DNA of 64,000 bases, from positions 1 to 64,000 of the forward strand of contig NZ_AGUF01000075.1 in the NCBI RefSeq assembly GCF_000236785.1, written 5' to 3'. A program made the position numbers and the translations under genes. The DNA comes from Achromobacter arsenitoxydans SY8. Its GTDB lineage: Bacteria > Pseudomonadota > Gammaproteobacteria > Burkholderiales > Burkholderiaceae_B. Below are positions 32,052-41,325 of the stretch, piece by piece (within the stretch, counting starts at the first letter, position 1; each line of letters starts with the position of its first letter). Under the pieces are notes generated by a model that was not told where the DNA came from, did no database searches, and saw only the letters and a program-made list of their open reading frames with translations.

Positions 32052-34421
32052 ATGATGGACAAGCAAGACAAGCAGCGCGCGCCGGCGCGCAAGACGGCGA
32101 GGGGCGGTGCGCACGGCGCATGCGGCGCCCTGGCGATTTCCCTGGTGCTGGCATGGGGCGCGATGCCTCGGGACGCTGTGGCGCAGACAGCCCCGGTGCA
32201 GGTCAGCATCACGGCGCAGCCGCTGGGCGATGCGCTGATTCAGCTGGGGGAACAGGCGTCGTTGGTGATTTTTTACCTGCCCGAGACCGTGCGCGGTCGC
32301 AACGCGCCGGCGGTGTCGGGCCGCCTGACGCCGGACGATGCGCTGCGCCGCTTGCTGGCCGGTACGGGCATCGTGTTTCAGCGCGATGGGCGCAATGTCT
32401 CGCTGACCGCGCCGTCCGGCGCATCCACGCAGCTTGAGCCCGTGACGGTGCGCGGCGTGGCGGTGGGAACGGCGGACAGCTATGTTGCGTTGTCCAGCCA
32501 TAGCGGCAAGCTCGACGTGCCGCTGATCGAAACGCCGCGGTCAGTGTCGATCGTGACGCAGGAACAGATCAAGGTGCAGGCGCCGCGCAACCTGGAGAGC
32601 GCGCTGTCGTACACGCCGGGTGTGCAGACCGAAGTGTCGGGATCGAGCGACGCGCGCATGACCGGCGCGGTGATACGGGGCTTCAGCGACGGCAGCGCCT
32701 ATTTCAAGGACGGGCTGAAGCAGCTATCGACGGGCACCTATGCTTCCTGGAACGACAACGTGGAGGAACTCGACAGCATTGAAGTGCTGAAGGGGCCGGC
32801 CTCGGTGCTGTTCGGCCAGGGGCGTCCCGGCGGCGTGATCAACGTGATATCGAAGCGCCCCTCCGCCGATCATGTCAACAGCGTGGGAGCCAGCTACGGC
32901 ACGTACAACCGCCGCCAGCTTACGGCGGACCTGGGCGGCGCTTTCGATGCGGATCAGAAGGTGCTGTATCGGCTGAATGTGTTGGGGCGCGACAGCGACG
33001 GACGCACCGACGGCTCGCGGGACGACCGGATCTCGGTGGCGCCGTCGATCCTGTGGAACATCACGAACCAGACCCGATTGACCGTGCTGGGCACCTATTC
33101 CAAGGAACGCGCCACGCCCAAGAGCTGGTGGCCCAATCTCTACACCTATCCCGAGATCGGCGACCTGCCATTGAGCCGCAGCGCCGGCGATCCGGATTTC
33201 GACCGCTTCGACCGCGACACCAAGTCGATCGGCTACGCCTTCGAGCACGATACCGATGGCGGCTGGCGTCTGCGCCAGAACCTGCGCTATTCGGAAATCG
33301 ACATCGACTACCGGCACATTTACGCGATGGATCTGTTGGAAGATAAACGCACGGTCACGCGGGGCAGCCTGGCGCAGCGCACGAACGGCAAGACGCTGGC
33401 TCTGGACAGCCGGGCGTCGCGCGATTTCACCTGGGGCGCTGTACAGCACACGTTTGCGGTGGGTGTCGATTACCTGCGCTACAAGGAGAACGACGCGCTG
33501 GGCTTCGGTTGGGACGTGCCAAACCTGGACATCTACGCGCCCGTGTATGGCCAGCCGATCGCGTATCCCGAACTGGAACCGTCGCGCACCGACCTGAAGC
33601 AGACCGGCATCTATACGCTGAACCAGCTCAAGTGGAACAACTGGGTGGGCAATGTGAGCCTGCGGCGCGACTTCGTGCGCACCAACCAGACCAGCACCAC
33701 CCAGCCCAGGATCAGCGACGCGGCCACGACGGGCAGCGTGGGGCTGCTCTATCTGTTCGACAACGGCGTGGCGCCTTACGTCAGCTATTCGACCGCGTTC
33801 GATCCGATCACGGGAAAGCAGTTTGACGGCACCGCGTTCAAGCCGCGCGAGGGCAAGCAGTACGAAGTCGGCCTGAAGTACCAGCCTCCCGGCACCGATG
33901 CGCTTATTACGGCCGCGGTATTCGACATCCGCCAGACCAATGTGACGACGCAGGATCCGGATCATCCGCGCTTCAGCGTGCAGACGGGCGAGGTGCGTTC
34001 CACGGGCGTGGAGCTGGAAGCCAAGTTCCCGATTACGCGGGAACTCAGCGTGATGGCCGGCTACACGTACATTGATCCGCGCACCACCAAGAGCAATCGG
34101 CTGCAGGACGTAGGCCGGCAGCTAACGCAAACCGCGCGCCAGACCGCCACCCTGTGGCTCGACTACCGCCCGCACCAGGTGCAGGGATTAATGGTCGGGG
34201 GCGGCCTGCGCTATCGCGGCAAGGCGCCGCTGAACACGGCGGCGGACGGCAGCACGCAGTACAACCCGGCCTTTACGCTGGCCGACGTGGCGGTGGCGTA
34301 CGAGACTCCGCGCTACCGCATCGCCCTGAACATCAACAACGTGTTCGACAAGCGCTACTACACCTACACGTTCCGAGGCATGGAGCGCGAGGCGATGCTC
34401 AGCCTGAACTACTACTGGTAG
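32052..34421 (+). CDS. TonB-dependent siderophore receptor with signalling domain (system 1)
   Basis: A 789-residue outer-membrane receptor. A long positively charged leader and signal peptide precede an STN signalling domain (residues about 50-125, QVSITAQPLGDALIQLGEQA). A TonB box (LEPVTVRG) and a plug domain (ETPRSVSIVTQEQIKVQAP, SIEVLKGPASVLFGQGRPGG) come next. The 22-strand barrel ends REAMLSLNYYW, with an aromatic last residue. The pattern resembles hydroxamate-siderophore receptors of the FhuE/FoxA/FpvA group; the ligand cannot be fixed from sequence. The STN domain matches the FecI-FecR pair just upstream. No siderophore synthesis genes are present. Confidence 0.93.
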   Translation: MMDKQDKQRAPARKTARGGAHGACGALAISLVLAWGAMPRDAVAQTAPVQVSITAQPLGDALIQLGEQASLVIFYLPETVRGRNAPAVSGRLTPDDALRRLLAGTGIVFQRDGRNVSLTAPSGASTQLEPVTVRGVAVGTADSYVALSSHSGKLDVPLIETPRSVSIVTQEQIKVQAPRNLESALSYTPGVQTEVSGSSDARMTGAVIRGFSDGSAYFKDGLKQLSTGTYASWNDNVEELDSIEVLKGPASVLFGQGRPGGVINVISKRPSADHVNSVGASYGTYNRRQLTADLGGAFDADQKVLYRLNVLGRDSDGRTDGSRDDRISVAPSILWNITNQTRLTVLGTYSKERATPKSWWPNLYTYPEIGDLPLSRSAGDPDFDRFDRDTKSIGYAFEHDTDGGWRLRQNLRYSEIDIDYRHIYAMDLLEDKRTVTRGSLAQRTNGKTLALDSRASRDFTWGAVQHTFAVGVDYLRYKENDALGFGWDVPNLDIYAPVYGQPIAYPELEPSRTDLKQTGIYTLNQLKWNNWVGNVSLRRDFVRTNQTSTTQPRISDAATTGSVGLLYLFDNGVAPYVSYSTAFDPITGKQFDGTAFKPREGKQYEVGLKYQPPGTDALITAAVFDIRQTNVTTQDPDHPRFSVQTGEVRSTGVELEAKFPITRELSVMAGYTYIDPRTTKSNRLQDVGRQLTQTARQTATLWLDYRPHQVQGLMVGGGLRYRGKAPLNTAADGSTQYNPAFTLADVAVAYETPRYRIALNINNVFDKRYYTYTFRGMEREAMLSLNYYW

Positions 34422-34424
34422 CGC

Positions 34425-35696
34425 CTACTGCCGCTTGGGGAACGGATAGTCGAACTCGACCTCGTTCGAGTAGAGCGGCGCCTGAAGACTGTGCGGGTCT
34501 GTCAATACCGCGGCCATTCGGTAGCGGCCCGGGGCCAGTTCGGGCAGCACGGGCACGAAGCCGGTTTCATTCTCGCGGATCATGTAGGCCGGCTTGCCGT
34601 CGTTGCCGTCGTCGGCTCGCCACAGCACGGGCGCGTCCGCCAGCGCGATGCCGCTGTCGCCGGCCTGCGCGTTGGCCGGTCCCAGCGCGACGCGGTCCGC
34701 CTGGAGCAGGGGATGCACGATGCGGTCGCCCTGCGGGTTGACCAGCAGCAGCCAGACGCGCGGGGCATCCAGCGCGACGGGCGCCGCGCCGTGATTGTCC
34801 AGGCCCAGCGTGAAGCGGCCGCCGGATTCTTCGTCGTCCCATTCGTCCAGGTAGTTGAAGAGAGTCAGCTCCAGGCCGGCTGCGGCGGGCGGCGCGGGCT
34901 GGTACCGGTGCTTGTCCACGCGCAGGTCGCCGTAGCGCACCCATCTCAGCGCCTCGCCGGCGGTGCGCACCTGCAGCCAGCCGCGCGGGCGCAGCGCCAC
35001 CACCGTCAGGCTCTCGCCTTCGGCGGCGGTCATGGCCGGGCGGGCGTTGACGTCGGGCGTGTCGTAGAGGTCCAGCTTGCTGACTGGCACGATTCCGTCT
35101 TCCAGCGGCGAGCCTTCGCCTTCGATGTCGATGCGGTCAAGCGTGCCGTCGTCGCGGAATTGGTAGGTCAGTTCGGCCTGGGCGGATTCCAGGCTGAACA
35201 GGGCCTGGGTGGTCCACGAGGTGGCGTGGGCCGTGCCGTCCGGGCGCAGCACGTATTCCTCGAAGCCGTGGCTGGCCGCGCCGTAGCGGCAGCCGACGCC
35301 GAAGGCCGCGCGGCCGGGATCGAATACCGGGTTGACGAAGCCTTGGCAGGGACTGGCATCGCCGCCGGGGTGCCGGATTTCCTGGAAGCCGCCAATGGCG
35401 GGGCGGTACAGGAACAGCCGGCTCACGATCTGCGAACTGCCGCCGCTCTGGCCCAGGATCAGGTCCTGGTAGCCGTCGTGGTCGATGTCCACGGCCCGCA
35501 TCTCGTCGATTTCCTCGTCGAAGTCGCCCAGGGGCTGCGGAGGGGCGTTGCCTACGCGGACCATGGCGCGCTCCTGTTCGCCGCCGCTGGTTGTCACGGT
35601 GGCGGACAGGCCGGCCTTGATCGGGTAGGGAAATTCACGCGCGTACGCGCCTTGCCCCAGCGTCGCCAGCAGGGCCGCCAGCAGAATGCCTTTCAC
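34425..35696 (-). CDS. exported protein of unknown function with FG-GAP-like motif
   Basis: A 423-residue exported protein with a clear signal peptide (KGILLAALLATLGQGAYA). Residues about 65-85 contain VDIDHDGYQDLILGQSGGSS, an FG-GAP/VCBS-like calcium-binding loop. The region near 215-260 looks like an SH3-type domain (LDLYDTPDVNARPAMTAAEG, LRPRGWLQVRTAGEALRWV), as in XAC2610-like periplasmic proteins. The C-terminal third looks like a beta-sandwich. I know no function. It ends 3 bases from the receptor gene stop on the opposite strand. Confidence 0.75.
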   Translation of the reverse strand: MKGILLAALLATLGQGAYAREFPYPIKAGLSATVTTSGGEQERAMVRVGNAPPQPLGDFDEEIDEMRAVDIDHDGYQDLILGQSGGSSQIVSRLFLYRPAIGGFQEIRHPGGDASPCQGFVNPVFDPGRAAFGVGCRYGAASHGFEEYVLRPDGTAHATSWTTQALFSLESAQAELTYQFRDDGTLDRIDIEGEGSPLEDGIVPVSKLDLYDTPDVNARPAMTAAEGESLTVVALRPRGWLQVRTAGEALRWVRYGDLRVDKHRYQPAPPAAAGLELTLFNYLDEWDDEESGGRFTLGLDNHGAAPVALDAPRVWLLLVNPQGDRIVHPLLQADRVALGPANAQAGDSGIALADAPVLWRADDGNDGKPAYMIRENETGFVPVLPELAPGRYRMAAVLTDPHSLQAPLYSNEVEFDYPFPKRQ

Positions 35697-35846
35697 CTGT
35701 TCATCTCCCGAGTCGGATCAGGCGGGCATTATGCCCCACAGGCTTGCGGGTAAACGAGCAGTGCGCGTCGGCGGACGCTCGTTCATCCTGGGTAGAATCC
35801 AGACATAGGCTTTGTCCGCGTTGCCGCGTCCGCCGCACCCGTCCCC

Positions 35847-36248
35847 ATGAACGTCTCCTTTCCCATCCGCCAAGAGTGTCCGCCCGGCGCCTGTGTGTGC
35901 GACCGCGACCGGCTGCTGGCCGATCCGGCATCGGACCTGCGCGTGCTGCGATTGACCAAGGAAGAGGAAAAGCGCCTGGTGGCGCGGCTGGAGAACCTGT
36001 CCAGCCTGCAAGACCTGCGGGCGATGCAGGGGCGCATACAGGCGCAACTGGGCATCGTGATCCACATCGTCCCCAGCGACAACGAGGTGCGCACCTCACG
36101 CGGCATCTCTATCCAGCTCGAAGAACTGCCGGGGCTGTGCCGCAAGACGCGCGCATCGCTGCCTGCCGCGATCCGGCGCGGGTTCGACAACCGGCCCGAG
36201 ATCGTCTACGCGCTGCTCAACGAGCGCGACCTGCTGAGCGGCACCTGA
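35847..36248 (+). CDS. cysteine-motif small protein of unknown function
   Basis: A 133-residue protein that I do not recognise. The N-terminus carries a C-x4-C-x-C cluster (QECPPGACVCDRDRLL), and a further Cys lies at GLCRKTRAS. The middle is a charged coiled-coil-like stretch (LTKEEEKRLVARLENLSSLQ), followed by an alpha/beta region (GIVIHIVPSDNEVRTSRGIS). It lacks a signal peptide. The Cys cluster could bind zinc or a metal cofactor. A TAGAAT hexamer at 35793-35798 may be part of its promoter. Confidence 0.65.
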   Translation: MNVSFPIRQECPPGACVCDRDRLLADPASDLRVLRLTKEEEKRLVARLENLSSLQDLRAMQGRIQAQLGIVIHIVPSDNEVRTSRGISIQLEELPGLCRKTRASLPAAIRRGFDNRPEIVYALLNERDLLSGT

Positions 36249-36254
36249 GCGAGT

Positions 36255-36875
36255 TCAGGATTTCCTGCCGGCGGGCGGGCAGGGATTGAGCGGCACCACG
36301 TCGGCGGGCGAACGGCCGGCTTCCGGCCGCGTCGTGTCGCGTTTTTTTGCAGCGCGGGCGGGGTAGATCAGCAGCACGGCGCTGCCTTGCTGGAGCCGGG
36401 GGCTTTGCGCGGTGCCGTAGGCCACCGTCCAGCCGCGCAGCGCCAGCGGCGCCAGCGTGTACTGCAACGCCGATCCGGGCGAAACATGCGCGACCTTGCC
36501 CGCGTACAGTTCCTGCTGCGGCGTTTCCACGCCATTAACCGCCTGATAGGTGGCGATGCTGACGAGCGCGGCGGATTCGCCATGGCGCGCCAGCACCGCT
36601 GTCTTGTATTTGCCGGGCGGCACGTCGGTCAGGCTGACGCTGATGTTGCCGCTGCTCTGGCCGGCGGCATCGAGTTGCACGCCGACGATGTTGGCTTGCG
36701 AGATGGGCGCCGCGCCCGTGTTGCGCACCCGGACGCTGTACTGTCCCGACGTGCCCGTGACCGTGCACACATCCACGCCGTAGGCCGCGGGCGAAGCCTG
36801 CGCATTGGCCATTGCGGCGCCGGCAAGCAGCGCCGCCAGGGGTAGGAATAGGGCACGGAGGGATCGAGAGGGCAC
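36255..36875 (-). CDS. exported protein of unknown function
   Basis: A 206-residue protein with a signal peptide (LFLPLAALLAGAAMANAQA). The mature part looks like a beta-sandwich (GQYSVRVRNTGAAPISQANI, VSLTDVPPGKYKTAVLARHG), similar in feel to CARDB-type or fimbrial-accessory folds, then a basic Pro-rich tail. No catalytic motif is seen. It is probably periplasmic. A gap of 54 bases separates it from the next minus-strand gene upstream, so the two could be cotranscribed. Confidence 0.65.
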   Translation of the reverse strand: MPSRSLRALFLPLAALLAGAAMANAQASPAAYGVDVCTVTGTSGQYSVRVRNTGAAPISQANIVGVQLDAAGQSSGNISVSLTDVPPGKYKTAVLARHGESAALVSIATYQAVNGVETPQQELYAGKVAHVSPGSALQYTLAPLALRGWTVAYGTAQSPRLQQGSAVLLIYPARAAKKRDTTRPEAGRSPADVVPLNPCPPAGRKS

Positions 36876-36929
36876 AGCACGCTCCTGGTGACGGCAGCGT
36901 GCCGGGGGCGGCGCGTCGCCAGCCCCTTT

Positions 36930-37325
36930 TTACACCACTTGGCGGCCGGGGGCCGCGTCCTGCCGCTTGCCGGCGAGCCAGTGCAGGATGAGCGCCAGGA
37001 CCAGCAGGCCAGCCATGATGAAGCCCCAGCAGATCCAGCCCAGCACGGTAATCAGCGTGCCCAGGCTGCCGGCAAAGGGCAGGACCTGGTTCAGGCCCTG
37101 CGCCGCCCAGACCAGCCCGGACTGCAGCGATTGCAGCCATGCGGGGTCGACCCAGGCGGCAGCCCAGGCGGGAGCGACCCACTGCGAGGTATCAATCGCG
37201 GCGCCCGGCACCTGGGCCGTGGCGATGGTTGCCAGCACCCAGTCGGTCAGTTGCAGCGTCAGCGCCACCAGCCCGGTCCACAGCGCCGCGAGCACGGCGA
37301 AAGCGACCCAGATGATTTTCTTCAT
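36930..37325 (-). CDS. small inner-membrane protein
   Basis: A 131-residue protein with two clear membrane helices, residues 2-27 (KKIIWVAFAVLAALWTGLVA) and about 90-115 (LITVLGWICWGFIMAGLLVLAL). A periplasmic or cytoplasmic stretch rich in Trp, Ala and Gln lies between them. Homologues are annotated only as hypothetical membrane proteins as far as I know. ATG 37325 is used because the upstream codons of the open frame look AT-rich and non-coding. Confidence 0.6.
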   Translation of the reverse strand: MKKIIWVAFAVLAALWTGLVALTLQLTDWVLATIATAQVPGAAIDTSQWVAPAWAAAWVDPAWLQSLQSGLVWAAQGLNQVLPFAGSLGTLITVLGWICWGFIMAGLLVLALILHWLAGKRQDAAPGRQVV

Positions 37326-37414
37326 TGAAGTGGTACTCCGATATTTCAAAAAAAAAGAATAGCCACGATAAAGGGGATTCTATTTCTGAAAAACCAGAGT
37401 GGATGTGACAAACA

Positions 37415-38308
37415 TTAAGATAAAACCGAAGCTTTCGCCTGGGCGAGGATCAGCCGGACCAGGGGGTGGTGCTGGCCGCGGCGGTTGCGGATGGCGTGGA
37501 TTTCCTCGTGTACGTCGTCGCAGCGGGCCAGCGGGCGCAGGCCGCGCAGCAGGGCGATGTCGTCGCCGCCCAGCCGGCTCAGGGGGAAGACGCCCAGCCC
37601 GCGCGCGGCAAACACCGACATCAGCGCGCTGTCTTCGAATTCGCCTACCACGTTCGGATACACGCCTTGTTCGCCGAACCAGCGGTCCAGGGTCTGGCGC
37701 AGCACGGAATGGCCGGTGGGCAGCAGTACGGGCAGGCGTTCCAGGCAGCGGGGAAAGTCCAGCGTATCCGATTTGCGCACCAGCTTGGCGGGGCCGTACC
37801 AGTCGACCGGCGAAGACACCAGGCGGTCGCTGGTGAGCCGCAGGTTGGGGTTGGCGGGCGAGCCCTGGCCGGCCAGCACCAGGTCCAGGTGATGCCGCGC
37901 CAGCTCGCCCAGCAGTTCCTCGACCTCGCCCTCGTGGCAGGTCAGGTGCAGGTCCGGGGTCTGCAGCACCGGCCCCAGCAGGGCGTGCGCCGCGAGTTTC
38001 GAGATGCCGTCCGACAGCCCCACCGACAGCCGCACGACGGGCTTGGTGGCGGCTGCGCGCACCTCTTGCGGCAGCACCTGCCCGATCTGGAATATCTCTT
38101 CGGCGCGGGCGAAGGCGGCTTCACCCGCGTCCGTCAGCGTCACGCCCCGGCCGGCCGGCTTGAGCAGCTGATGGCCCAGGTTCTTTTCCAGTTCGCGCAC
38201 CTGGGCGCTGATGGTCTGGATGGCCATGTCCAGGCGCTCGGCAGCGCGGGAAAACCCGCCCTCTTTGGCGACCATCCAGAAGTAATACAGGTGGCGGTAG
38301 TTCAGCAT
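37415..38308 (-). CDS. nhaR: LysR-type transcriptional activator NhaR
   Basis: A 297-residue LysR regulator. The opening LNYRHLYYFWMVAKEGGFSR and the HTH AAERLDMAIQTISAQVRELEKNLGHQLL are specific to NhaR, the sodium- and pH-responsive activator. The substrate-binding domain begins near residue 90. It is divergent from terC with 108 bases between them, so terC is a plausible target in place of the usual nhaA. CCGGGTCAGATCCGG in the spacer is a weak dyad that could be its site. Confidence 0.85.
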   Translation of the reverse strand: MLNYRHLYYFWMVAKEGGFSRAAERLDMAIQTISAQVRELEKNLGHQLLKPAGRGVTLTDAGEAAFARAEEIFQIGQVLPQEVRAAATKPVVRLSVGLSDGISKLAAHALLGPVLQTPDLHLTCHEGEVEELLGELARHHLDLVLAGQGSPANPNLRLTSDRLVSSPVDWYGPAKLVRKSDTLDFPRCLERLPVLLPTGHSVLRQTLDRWFGEQGVYPNVVGEFEDSALMSVFAARGLGVFPLSRLGGDDIALLRGLRPLARCDDVHEEIHAIRNRRGQHHPLVRLILAQAKASVLS

Positions 38309-38416
38309 CGGTGTCGGCTCACTTCGGTTTTTTCGAACCTTAACTCACTTTCAGGCTGATTTCTCCGTCCGGGTCAGATCCGGATCATGGGCACCTTCAA
38401 ATCAAGCGGGGCACTC

Positions 38417-39403
38417 ATGGACACTCTGATCACCTTTTTTAACGCCGATTTTCTCGGCACGCCGACATGGAGCTGGCTGCTGTTCATCAGCATCGTCGTC
38501 AGCCTGCTGGCCTTCGACCTGGGCGTGCTGCACAAGGAAGATCGCGAGATCGGCGTGCGTGAAAGCCTGCTGCTGTCCGCCGGCTACATCACCGCGGCCT
38601 TGCTGTTCGGCGGCTGGGTCTGGTGGAACATGGGCGCTGCCAGCGGCATGGCCTATTACACGGGCTTCATGATCGAGAAGTCGCTGTCCATGGACAACGT
38701 CTTTGTGATCGCGCTGATCTTCAGTTTCTTCGCGATTCCGCGCCAGTACCAGCATCGCGTGCTGTTCTGGGGCATCCTGGGCGTGATCGTTCTGCGCGCC
38801 ACCATGATCGGCCTGGGCGCCGCGCTGGTCAGCAATTTCGGCTGGCTGCTGTATCTGTTTGGCGCGTTCCTGGTGTTCACGGGCATCAAGATGTGGATGA
38901 TCGCCGACCAGACGCCGGACATCGCCACCAACCCGATCCTGAAGTTTCTGAAGCGCCACATGCGCGTCACGGAAGGGCTGCGCGGCAATGCCTTCATGGT
39001 GACCGAGACTGATCCCGCGACCTCGAAGAAGGTGCGCTACGCGACCCCGCTGCTGCTGGCGCTGGTGCTGATCGAGTTCGTGGACCTGGTGTTCGCGGTG
39101 GACTCCGTCCCGGCCATCTTCGCCATCACGACGGACCCGTTCATCGTCTATACCAGCAACATCTTCGCGATCCTGGGCCTGCGTGCGCTGTACTTCGCGC
39201 TGGCGGCGATGATCCACCGCTTCCACTACCTGAAGTACGCGCTGGCCCTGGTCCTGGTGTTCATCGGCACGAAGATCTTCCTGGTCGGTTTCATCGGCAA
39301 GGTGCCGCCGGCGATTTCGCTGGGCGTGACCTTCAGCCTGATCCTGGGCGGCGTGCTGTTCTCGCTGTGGAAAACCCGCTCGGACGAGCTGAAGCCGCAG
39401 TAA
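38417..39403 (+). CDS. TerC/Alx family membrane protein
   Basis: A 328-residue, nine-helix membrane protein of the TerC/Alx family, implicated in manganese export, tellurite resistance and envelope stress. The signatures FDLGVLHKEDREIGVRESLL, EKSLSMDNVFVIALIFSFFA and VLIEFVDLVFAVDSVPAIFAI hold the conserved membrane Asp residues. E. coli alx is pH-induced, which fits the NhaR neighbour. I found no yybP-ykoY-like structure in the 108-base upstream region. ATG 38417 is used rather than 38387. The gene ends at a strong terminator. Confidence 0.92.
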   Translation: MDTLITFFNADFLGTPTWSWLLFISIVVSLLAFDLGVLHKEDREIGVRESLLLSAGYITAALLFGGWVWWNMGAASGMAYYTGFMIEKSLSMDNVFVIALIFSFFAIPRQYQHRVLFWGILGVIVLRATMIGLGAALVSNFGWLLYLFGAFLVFTGIKMWMIADQTPDIATNPILKFLKRHMRVTEGLRGNAFMVTETDPATSKKVRYATPLLLALVLIEFVDLVFAVDSVPAIFAITTDPFIVYTSNIFAILGLRALYFALAAMIHRFHYLKYALALVLVFIGTKIFLVGFIGKVPPAISLGVTFSLILGGVLFSLWKTRSDELKPQ

Positions 39404-39420
39404 TTCCAGCCGTTCGCCAG

Positions 39421-39462
39421 AAACCCGCCCGCCGGCCCGATCCGGCGGGCGGGTTTTTGTTT
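39421..39462 (+). terminator. intrinsic terminator after terC
   Basis: A 12-base GC stem, CCCGCCCGCCGG (39424-39435) and CCGGCGGGCGGG (39442-39453), is followed by TTTTTGTTT. It is a textbook rho-independent terminator; AAA before the stem could also pair with the T-run. Confidence 0.93.
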
Positions 39463-39571
39463 GAGGCTATCCATATCTAGCGGATATGGAAAAAGGCTGA
39501 AATGTGGATTTGTCATATGGTTTTGGCAGGCGTACAGTCGGCGCTACTTCGTTGTCACGCAAGGAACGATC

Positions 39572-40339
39572 ATGACAAGCTGGTCCGCCAAGCAGTACTC
39601 CGCCTTCGAAAACGAGCGCACCCGTCCGGTGCGCGACCTGGTGGCGGCCTTGCCGAACCAGGACGTCAAGCGCGCGGTGGACCTGGGCTGCGGTCCCGGT
39701 AATTCCACCGAGGTGCTGGCCAGCCGCTACCCGGACGCGGAGGTCACCGGCATGGACAGTTCCGAGGACATGATCGCGGCCGCGCGCAAGCGTCTGCCGG
39801 CGTTTGATTTCGAGCTAGCCGACATCGCCACGTGGAATCCCGCCCAGCCATATGACGTGATCCTGGCCAATGCGGCGCTGCAATGGGTGCCGGACCATGC
39901 AACCCTCTATCCGGCGCTGGTGGCCAAGCTGGCGCCGGGCGGCAGCCTGGCGGTGCAGACGCCGGACAACCTGGAAGAGCCCGCGCACCGGCTGGCGCGG
40001 CAGGTCGCGGGCGAGGCGCCCTGGGCGGCCAAGACCGGCGACGTCAAACATCCCCCGCGACACAGCGCCGCCTGGTACTACGAACTGCTCAAGCCCCATT
40101 GCGGGACGCTGGACGTCTGGCGCACGACCTATCACCACCCGCTGGCGGGCGCGGCGGCGGTGGTGGAATGGTTCAAGGGGACGGCGCTGCGGCCGTATCT
40201 GGACAAGCTGGACGCATCGGAGCAGGCCAGCTTCCTGGCGCGCTACCAGTCGCTGATCGAAGCGGCCTATCCCGCGCTGGCGGACGGCACGGTGCTGCTG
40301 CCATTTCCGCGGCTGTTCATCGTGGCCGGACCTAGATAG
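39572..40339 (+). CDS. tam: trans-aconitate 2-methyltransferase
   Basis: A 255-residue SAM-dependent methyltransferase. TSWSAKQYSAFENERTRPVR at the start and RAVDLGCGPGNSTEVLASRY (motif I) closely follow E. coli Tam. DVILANAALQWVPDH is motif IV. Tam esterifies trans-aconitate, an inhibitor of aconitase formed from cis-aconitate. ATG 39572 has AAGGA seven bases upstream. It stands alone between the terC terminator and a convergent regulator gene. Confidence 0.92.
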   Translation: MTSWSAKQYSAFENERTRPVRDLVAALPNQDVKRAVDLGCGPGNSTEVLASRYPDAEVTGMDSSEDMIAAARKRLPAFDFELADIATWNPAQPYDVILANAALQWVPDHATLYPALVAKLAPGGSLAVQTPDNLEEPAHRLARQVAGEAPWAAKTGDVKHPPRHSAAWYYELLKPHCGTLDVWRTTYHHPLAGAAAVVEWFKGTALRPYLDKLDASEQASFLARYQSLIEAAYPALADGTVLLPFPRLFIVAGPR

Positions 40340-40359
40340 GGCCGCCTGCAGGGGCCGCG

Positions 40360-41166
40360 CTACTGCGCGGCGGCCTGTCCGTCCGACTTGTCCGCAAAGT
40401 ACCGGGCGGGCGTCTTGCCCAGCGTCTTCTTGAACATGGTGATGAAGGCGCTGACCGATTCGTAGCCCAGGTCTTCCGCGGTGCGTTGCACGGAAACGCC
40501 CGCGGAAAGCCGCTGCAGGGCCAGGATGATGTGCAGTTGCTGGCGCCAGCGGCCGAAGCTCATGCCGACCTCTTGCTGAACCAGCCGGGCCAGGGTGCGT
40601 TCGCTCATGGCGACGCGCTTGCCCCATTGCGCCACCGTGCTGCGGTCGGCCGGATCCGCGTTCAGCGCGCCGGCGATCTCGCGCAGCCGCGGGTGATCGG
40701 AAATCGGCAGGTGCAGATGCTCGGTGGGCATGTGCGCAAGCTGTTCGACCAGTACCTCGGCAAGCTTGCGGTTGGCGGGCGAGCCGGCATCGGCGGGCGG
40801 CAGCTCCGCCAGGTGCGTCACCAGCTCGCGCACCAGCGGCGTGATCGCCAGGGTGCAGCAGGCCGTGGGCAGGCGCGGCGCGTCGGCCGGCACGAACAGG
40901 AAGCAGACGCGTCCGTTGGCGGTGACGCGATTGCTGTGCGGCACGCCGCCCGGAATCCAGACTGCGCATTGCGGCGGCACCATCCACAGGCCCTGCGGCA
41001 CCGAGCAGGTGACGCCGCCGCGCAGCGATAGCACGAGCTGGCCCATGTGGTGGCGGTGCGTCGGGGATTCGCTGTCCTGCTCGGCCGCGTGCACGGGCAT
41101 GGCGAAGGTCCATTGCGCGGGCGAGTCGGGATCGAAGGGGGCGGGCGGGGTGTGGGGCGTGATCAT
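40360..41166 (-). CDS. AraC-family regulator, NimR-like
   Basis: A 268-residue regulator with an N-terminal cupin (MGQLVLSLRGGVTCSVPQGL, CAVWIPGGVPHSNRV) and a C-terminal double HTH (RVAMSERTLARLVQQEVGMS, RTAEDLGYESVSAFITMFKK). It resembles E. coli NimR (YeaM), which represses the adjacent nimT drug exporter. Here too the next, divergent gene is a CynX/NimT transporter 159 bases away. The name is supported by family plus neighbourhood, not by the ligand. Confidence 0.85.
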   Translation of the reverse strand: MITPHTPPAPFDPDSPAQWTFAMPVHAAEQDSESPTHRHHMGQLVLSLRGGVTCSVPQGLWMVPPQCAVWIPGGVPHSNRVTANGRVCFLFVPADAPRLPTACCTLAITPLVRELVTHLAELPPADAGSPANRKLAEVLVEQLAHMPTEHLHLPISDHPRLREIAGALNADPADRSTVAQWGKRVAMSERTLARLVQQEVGMSFGRWRQQLHIILALQRLSAGVSVQRTAEDLGYESVSAFITMFKKTLGKTPARYFADKSDGQAAAQ

Positions 41167-41325
41167 GCGGCTGGCATCGGCGCGGCATCCCGGCAGGTGG
41201 ATTGGCCGGATTCAGGGATAGTTTGTCATTGTCTCGAAATTCGGTAAAGCACGGCCTGAATAAGCTTATGGACCATGGAAGGCGGTTTGCGCGCTTTCCC
41301 GTACCGATTCCGCAGGTTGACTTCT

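Noticed and set aside
38309-38416. yybP-ykoY manganese riboswitch before terC.
   Set aside because: The 108-base spacer is short and divergent, and I could not fit the characteristic paired helices and loop sequences.
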